Assembly: GCA_963969495.1 (NCBI GenBank)
Contig: OZ018330.1
Span: forward strand, 67,280,907-67,344,906
DNA from: Ceratothoa steindachneri
Taxonomy: Eukaryota; Arthropoda; Malacostraca; Isopoda; Cymothoidae
Length of the DNA: 64,000 nt
Direction of reading: 5' to 3'
Under the pieces are notes generated by a model. It had not been told where the DNA came from, did no database searches, and saw nothing but the letters and a program-made list of their open reading frames with translations. The stretch's first letter is position 1. Every line of letters starts with the position of its first letter. The translations under genes and the position numbers were made by a program. Positions 60,450 to 64,000 of this stretch are shown here, one piece after another.

Positions 60450-61260
60450 AGTTACACTTGTTATTTTTGGTATGAGTGGTTAATTTTTTAATTGTCCGGA
60501 ATTTCTCCTTAGGTCATATTTCGGTTCAATTTACGATTTGGGTTTCCACTCCTTAGTAGAATTGTTTTTTACTTTTGTTTTGTTTTCCATATTCGTTTTT
60601 TTTCCTATTTATGTAAATATTTCTGCCGCTTCTCGCTCCATTATTTTTCCATTATTTGGGAAAAGTCGTTTGTATCCTTAGCATTCCATGCGCTCTATCT
60701 GGTAAAGAATTTTTTTTCCAAACTCTTTCTGTGTCATTTCAATTGTTTTCTTATCTCTCTTTCCTCCAACTTTGATTCTCTATGTAATTCTCGTTGGCTT
60801 CTGTGCTCTGCCTACCTCCTATTTATTAATAAATTGTTGTATTTTTGATCCTCTATACATATATATATAGTAGCTTTGATTGGAGGGAGTGCACATTGTT
60901 ACAGTATACTAATGCCGATTGGATTATGCTTGATATATTTGTCTTTTATTCTGTGCTTAGTGTTCTCAACCTGAAGAATAGTTTAAGTTCCTTATTTCCT
61001 TTATTGATTCTTCCGTTACATGTTTCTTGTAACTTGTTTTTGTTATTTTTAATCCGAATACTTTACGTTCGCCTTTGTTTCTGTATCGTTTTCTTTCCTG
61101 GAACATGTCGAGAGTTTGTTCCTGTATACCTGAATAATTCTAAATTTATTCATGTTGTTACTTATTTTCCATTTTTCTTTGTAATTTTTTATTGATTTTA
61201 TTTCTTCTGCTATCATTCTTCCATACATTGGTCCATTCTCAAAGAAAGAGACTCCCAACT
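60450..61260 (-). pseudogene. Possible LINE endonuclease trace
   Basis: Right to left at 61258-61050: GVSFFENG, EEIKSIKNYKEKWKISNN, FRIIQVYRNKLSTC. This resembles the LINE endonuclease segment G.G......R.......R.......K..IIQVYAP. Downstream sequence is lysine-rich and full of stops. No GDFN or SDH motif can be picked out. Confidence 0.35.
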
Positions 61261-62039
61261 GTGTTACATCAACTACAATTTGTATTTTAAGAGGTTTTCT
61301 TTTCTAAGTTGAGCATTAAAGTGCTCAGCAATTTAAACACATTGTGTTAATCCAACTTCCGATTTACATTTTCTTCCTTAGTTATTGTCCACTTCTATGT
61401 GTTTCCAATGTCTAGGTGCATAGGATCTGTTCAATCTTGTTAATTCTCAATCTGAGTATTTTATATTATATTCCTCTTTGCCAAACTTTATCGAAAACTT
61501 CTTTGGGTACGCTTCTGCATATTTTGGCTATGATCGCCTTTTCTCCTTTAGCTAGCGCTATTTTTTCCAAGATGACGGTTGAGGGTGGTGGATTTTAACA
61601 ACCTGTCTCACCCCAACCCTTACCTTCCTCACATACCCTTTCTCTCTCCTTTCACTGTCGATCAATTTTACGCCCAGCCCAAGCTGGAGCCGCCGAGGCC
61701 TCACGGGAAAAGAAGGGATCTACTTTGCAGGCTGGTGCCCCTGTGACAACCAACACCCTCTCATTTTCAGAGAAATATCTTGCTGAGGATGGTCCATCTG
61801 GCCTAAGGCCTCCTTCCTGCAGAGGGGAGAAGTGGTTTCATTCCTCACCCACCTCTTCTTAACAAAAGAATCAGGAAGAAGAGTCAGGGTTCCTCTTCCA
61901 CCTTGAGAGCCCCGAGGACGGACGGGTCCGCTGCCGTTTCAGTAGGCGACCAAACCAAGATCAACACGTCCTGCCCTGGTGCACTCACGGGTAGGGACTC
62001 GAAAATAAGGACCAAAATAGGAAGTGTGCAGAGTGGATA
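61261..62039. other. AT-rich DNA then GC-richer leader of an ORF1 relic
   Basis: From about 61660 the composition becomes GC-richer, and this is probably the 5' part of the LINE fragment that follows. No clear frame. Confidence 0.4.
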
Positions 62040-62870
62040 CTCGATTACATCGGGGCCCCACATTCAGAGATGAGCTGGCGTTTTCGAGCCTGCTGGTTTA
62101 AACGCTTTCGTGTTATTTGCTCCACTGATGGCAACGTGTTGGCCAAGGGTAACATGATCCATCAGATGAGAGCACCAGCGCGCATGATTGGTAGAAAGCT
62201 AAAGGTGACCCATTTCTCAGACGGCAGCCTTCTGGTGAATCCGTCGGATCACTCCAAGGTGGCCATGATTAGTGTCCTTCGGACAATTGATGGCACGCCG
62301 GTGAATGTGACGCCACACTCTATCATGAACTTCGTGAAAGGAGTGATATATGCGAGTCAACTCTTAGACTGCACCGTAAATGACATCACCTAAGAGCTGG
62401 TCGATCAAGGAGTGGTTAAGGTCCAACGTGTAATGAGAAAAAAGAGAGGGGCCTCGAGAACCACCCCTATGTTTTTCGTCACGTTCGACAGTGGCTCTCT
62501 ACCTGAGTCGGTGCGTGCAGGTTGGTATCGCTACCAAGTGAAGACATTCTTGCCAATGCCGCGGAGGTGCAACAACTGCTACCGCATCGGCCTTACAAAT
62601 TGCTCCTGTATACGTGCGAAGTCGGGGTTAACCGAACTCTGTGTAAGTCGCTCCAAGGGCGCACACGATAATTCCAAATCGTGTCTAACTAGCTGTATCA
62701 ATTGTGAAGAGCCGCACATCGCTTCATCGAAGTATTCTGGTACCTATATCCTTGAAAAAGGAATCCTAGCCGTTCAAGCCCAAGATCGTCTCTGATTTCG
62801 CGAGGCTAAGGACTAGGTCCTGGCTCACTCGGCGCTGGCTGGGACGTCTAATGACTCAATGTTAACCAAA
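62040..62870 (+). pseudogene. LINE ORF1 (gag-like) relic with three zinc-knuckle-like segments
   Basis: The frame is shared across two open parts split by a stop near 62390. Phrases are VICSTDGNVLAKGNMIHQMR, HSIMNFVKGVIYAS, ELVDQGVVKVQRVMRKK, MFFVTFDSGSLPESVRAGW, YRYQVKTFLPMPRRC. Then come knuckles in decay: CNNCYRIGLTNCSC, CVSRSKGAHDNSKSC and CINCEEPHIASSKY. After a TGA at 62793-62795 the same frame continues FREAKD, stop, VLAHSALAG, the usual end of this ORF1. It is typical of Jockey/I-like LINEs. ORF2 does not follow; instead non-coding sequence leads to a TTA tail at about 63056-63076. Confidence 0.8.
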
Positions 62871-63055
62871 ACACTTCCGTTCCTGGCCCTTCCAGACCTA
62901 CGATCACGGTCGTTTCCGCGCTCTTTAGGAACACTTCTGCCTGTTCCCACACATCCCGGTAGCTCCCATGTTAGTGTTTGTGGTGCCCCCCCCCCTCCTC
63001 TTCCCCCAGTGTGACCGTTTCCCGTTAGACGAAACGGCCGCTCAACTCCACCGAG

Positions 63056-63076
63056 TTATTATTATTATTATTTTTT
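63056..63076 (+). repeat. (TTA)n/T-rich tail ending the ORF1 fragment
   Basis: GTTATTATTATTATTATTTTTT lies about 190 bp after the ORF1 end. A short A/T-rich simple repeat of this kind is usual at LINE 3' ends. Confidence 0.6.
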
Positions 63077-63319
63077 GGGAGGTAACCCATCTGGTGACTT
63101 CATGTTTGGGCATAAGTCTCCGTACACGACACAGTGACTACTAAGCTATATTAAGAAACAAGTTATGTAAATAACAAATAACGTTAAGAAGAACAAAGGC
63201 TATAAAAATAACAACAACAAGAAAAGAAAGCAAGAAGAAGCTGCGCTCCGTAGTCGGGGGTAGGTCCGCTTCCCCCCCACCGCAGCGCAGGAACATGCAA
63301 CATACAAAATCAACAACAG

Positions 63320-63680
63320 TCAAATAAAAGGGAGAAGGCCGGCGTCCTCCCAAAAGTCGTAAAGCCCGGAAATCAATGGGCACGAAGCTATCCCGAGTAC
63401 AAGGGACAAGTGGTAACGACCCCGCTTATCCCGGTATCGGGAAAGGGAACGTGCGCGAAGGTCACCCAGACTAGAACATTCCAAAAGAATGTGCCGAACT
63501 GTCTGGAGGATAACGCAGTCATCACAGTAGAGAGCAGGTGGGAGCTACATCAAATGACGGTGCGCCCCGCGAGTATGTCCAGTTCGGAGACGACAGAAAG
63601 TAGCCTGAAGCCATCGCGGCATAGATGAGTAGTTCCATGGGAACAGACACGGCGCACTGACAGGCAACTTTAAGAGGATA
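63320..63680 (-). pseudogene. C-terminal end of a LINE ORF2
   Basis: Right to left: PWNYSSMPRWLQATFCRLRTGHT (shown here only to mark the LCRLRTGHT-type motif), GAHRHLM, a stop, then C-X2-C...H-X3-C in YCDDCV, TVRHILLECSSLGDLRAR, YHLSLVLG, LYDFWEDAGLLPF, and the stop at 63320. The order L-R-T/I-G-H-T...C-x-x-C...H-I-L-x-E-C is the end of Jockey-like ORF2 after RNase H. Upstream sequence is outside or degraded. It points toward the ORF1 fragment, in the opposite orientation, so the two are separate insertions. The frame at 63141-63383 is a shadow. Confidence 0.75.
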
Positions 63681-64000
63681 GCACATTTGTTCATTGGTCA
63701 CTTTTCAAATTCTTTCGTTCAAAATTCGCATTTTTTTGGCTTTGTATACAATTTTATTGCAAATTTTAGGCACATTTTATATTGCATAATTATTTTTTTA
63801 GCAACATGAATAGAAGATAGTGACTTGTAGGAATTGTGAGGAATTAGCGCGCCGATGAGGGCGCCAAAGAACCCGCGAGTTCTGGAATACCAGACCAGCA
63901 TTTCGCTCTTCCTCACACCAATTACATCTTAGGAATACGGATAGCTATCTGAGTTGCTTGGCAACCAAGATGGAAGACAGTCGAGGGAAACTTAAGCGAA
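63681..64000. other. No gene seen
   Basis: Nothing recognised; the 65-codon frame at 63719-63916 (minus) has no motif. Confidence 0.4.

Overview
The window looks like intergenic or accessory chromatin of a repeat-rich animal genome. The arthropod-type mix of mobile elements suggests an arthropod, perhaps a crustacean: Jockey-like LINEs, Gypsy elements, hAT, piggyBac and Tc1/mariner relics, and long TA microsatellites. Species cannot be fixed from this sequence. The DNA is AT-rich with GC-richer islands, and nearly all of those islands are LTRs. No intact host gene is recognised. Almost every coding trace is a broken transposable element, so most open frames are not genes.

Layout. 1-1029: LTR of family A, cut by the window edge. 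3.5-6.9 kb: decayed LINE on the minus strand (ORF1 with a zinc knuckle, then endonuclease and reverse transcriptase). 6890-8276: solo-type LTR of family B. 12222-13261: second family A LTR with 5-bp target-site duplication (TSD), followed by a hammerhead-like motif, a dispersed AT-rich repeat (family C) and a 231-bp TA tract. 16.6-17.7 kb: candidate LTR. 17767-23578: complete LTR-to-LTR Gypsy element on the minus strand, with near-identical 1.37-kb LTRs, gag-protease and RNase H, but without integrase and without the reverse-transcriptase core. 24.6-25.6 kb: hAT transposase relic interrupted by a 335-bp hAT-type miniature element with 8-bp TSD. 25.7-26.5 kb: inverted pair of family C. 28.2-29.2 kb: LINE 3' end. 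29.2-30.8 kb: intron-bearing relic of an orphan multicopy protein family; a second relic at 46.1-46.9 kb lacks one of those introns.

38.4-41.5 kb holds a degenerate Gypsy-type element whose integrase lies upstream of reverse transcriptase and RNase H, as in the Gmr1 group. Its integrase is split by a tiny LTR element with three LTRs and two internal segments (40196-40962). 43507-44549 is a perfect solo LTR of family A. 51360-52891 is another short LTR element, and only one of its LTRs holds a tRNA-like block. Near the right end are relics of piggyBac (54.8-56.1 kb), Tc1/mariner (56.6-57.15 kb) and several LINE pieces, including an ORF1-plus-tail fragment at 62.0-63.1 kb.

The most promising novelty is the pair of miniature LTR elements whose LTRs carry tRNA-like RNA polymerase III promoter boxes. 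Next come the integrase-first Gypsy relic and the orphan family with presence/absence of an intron. All protein assignments come from reading translations by eye; no database search was run.
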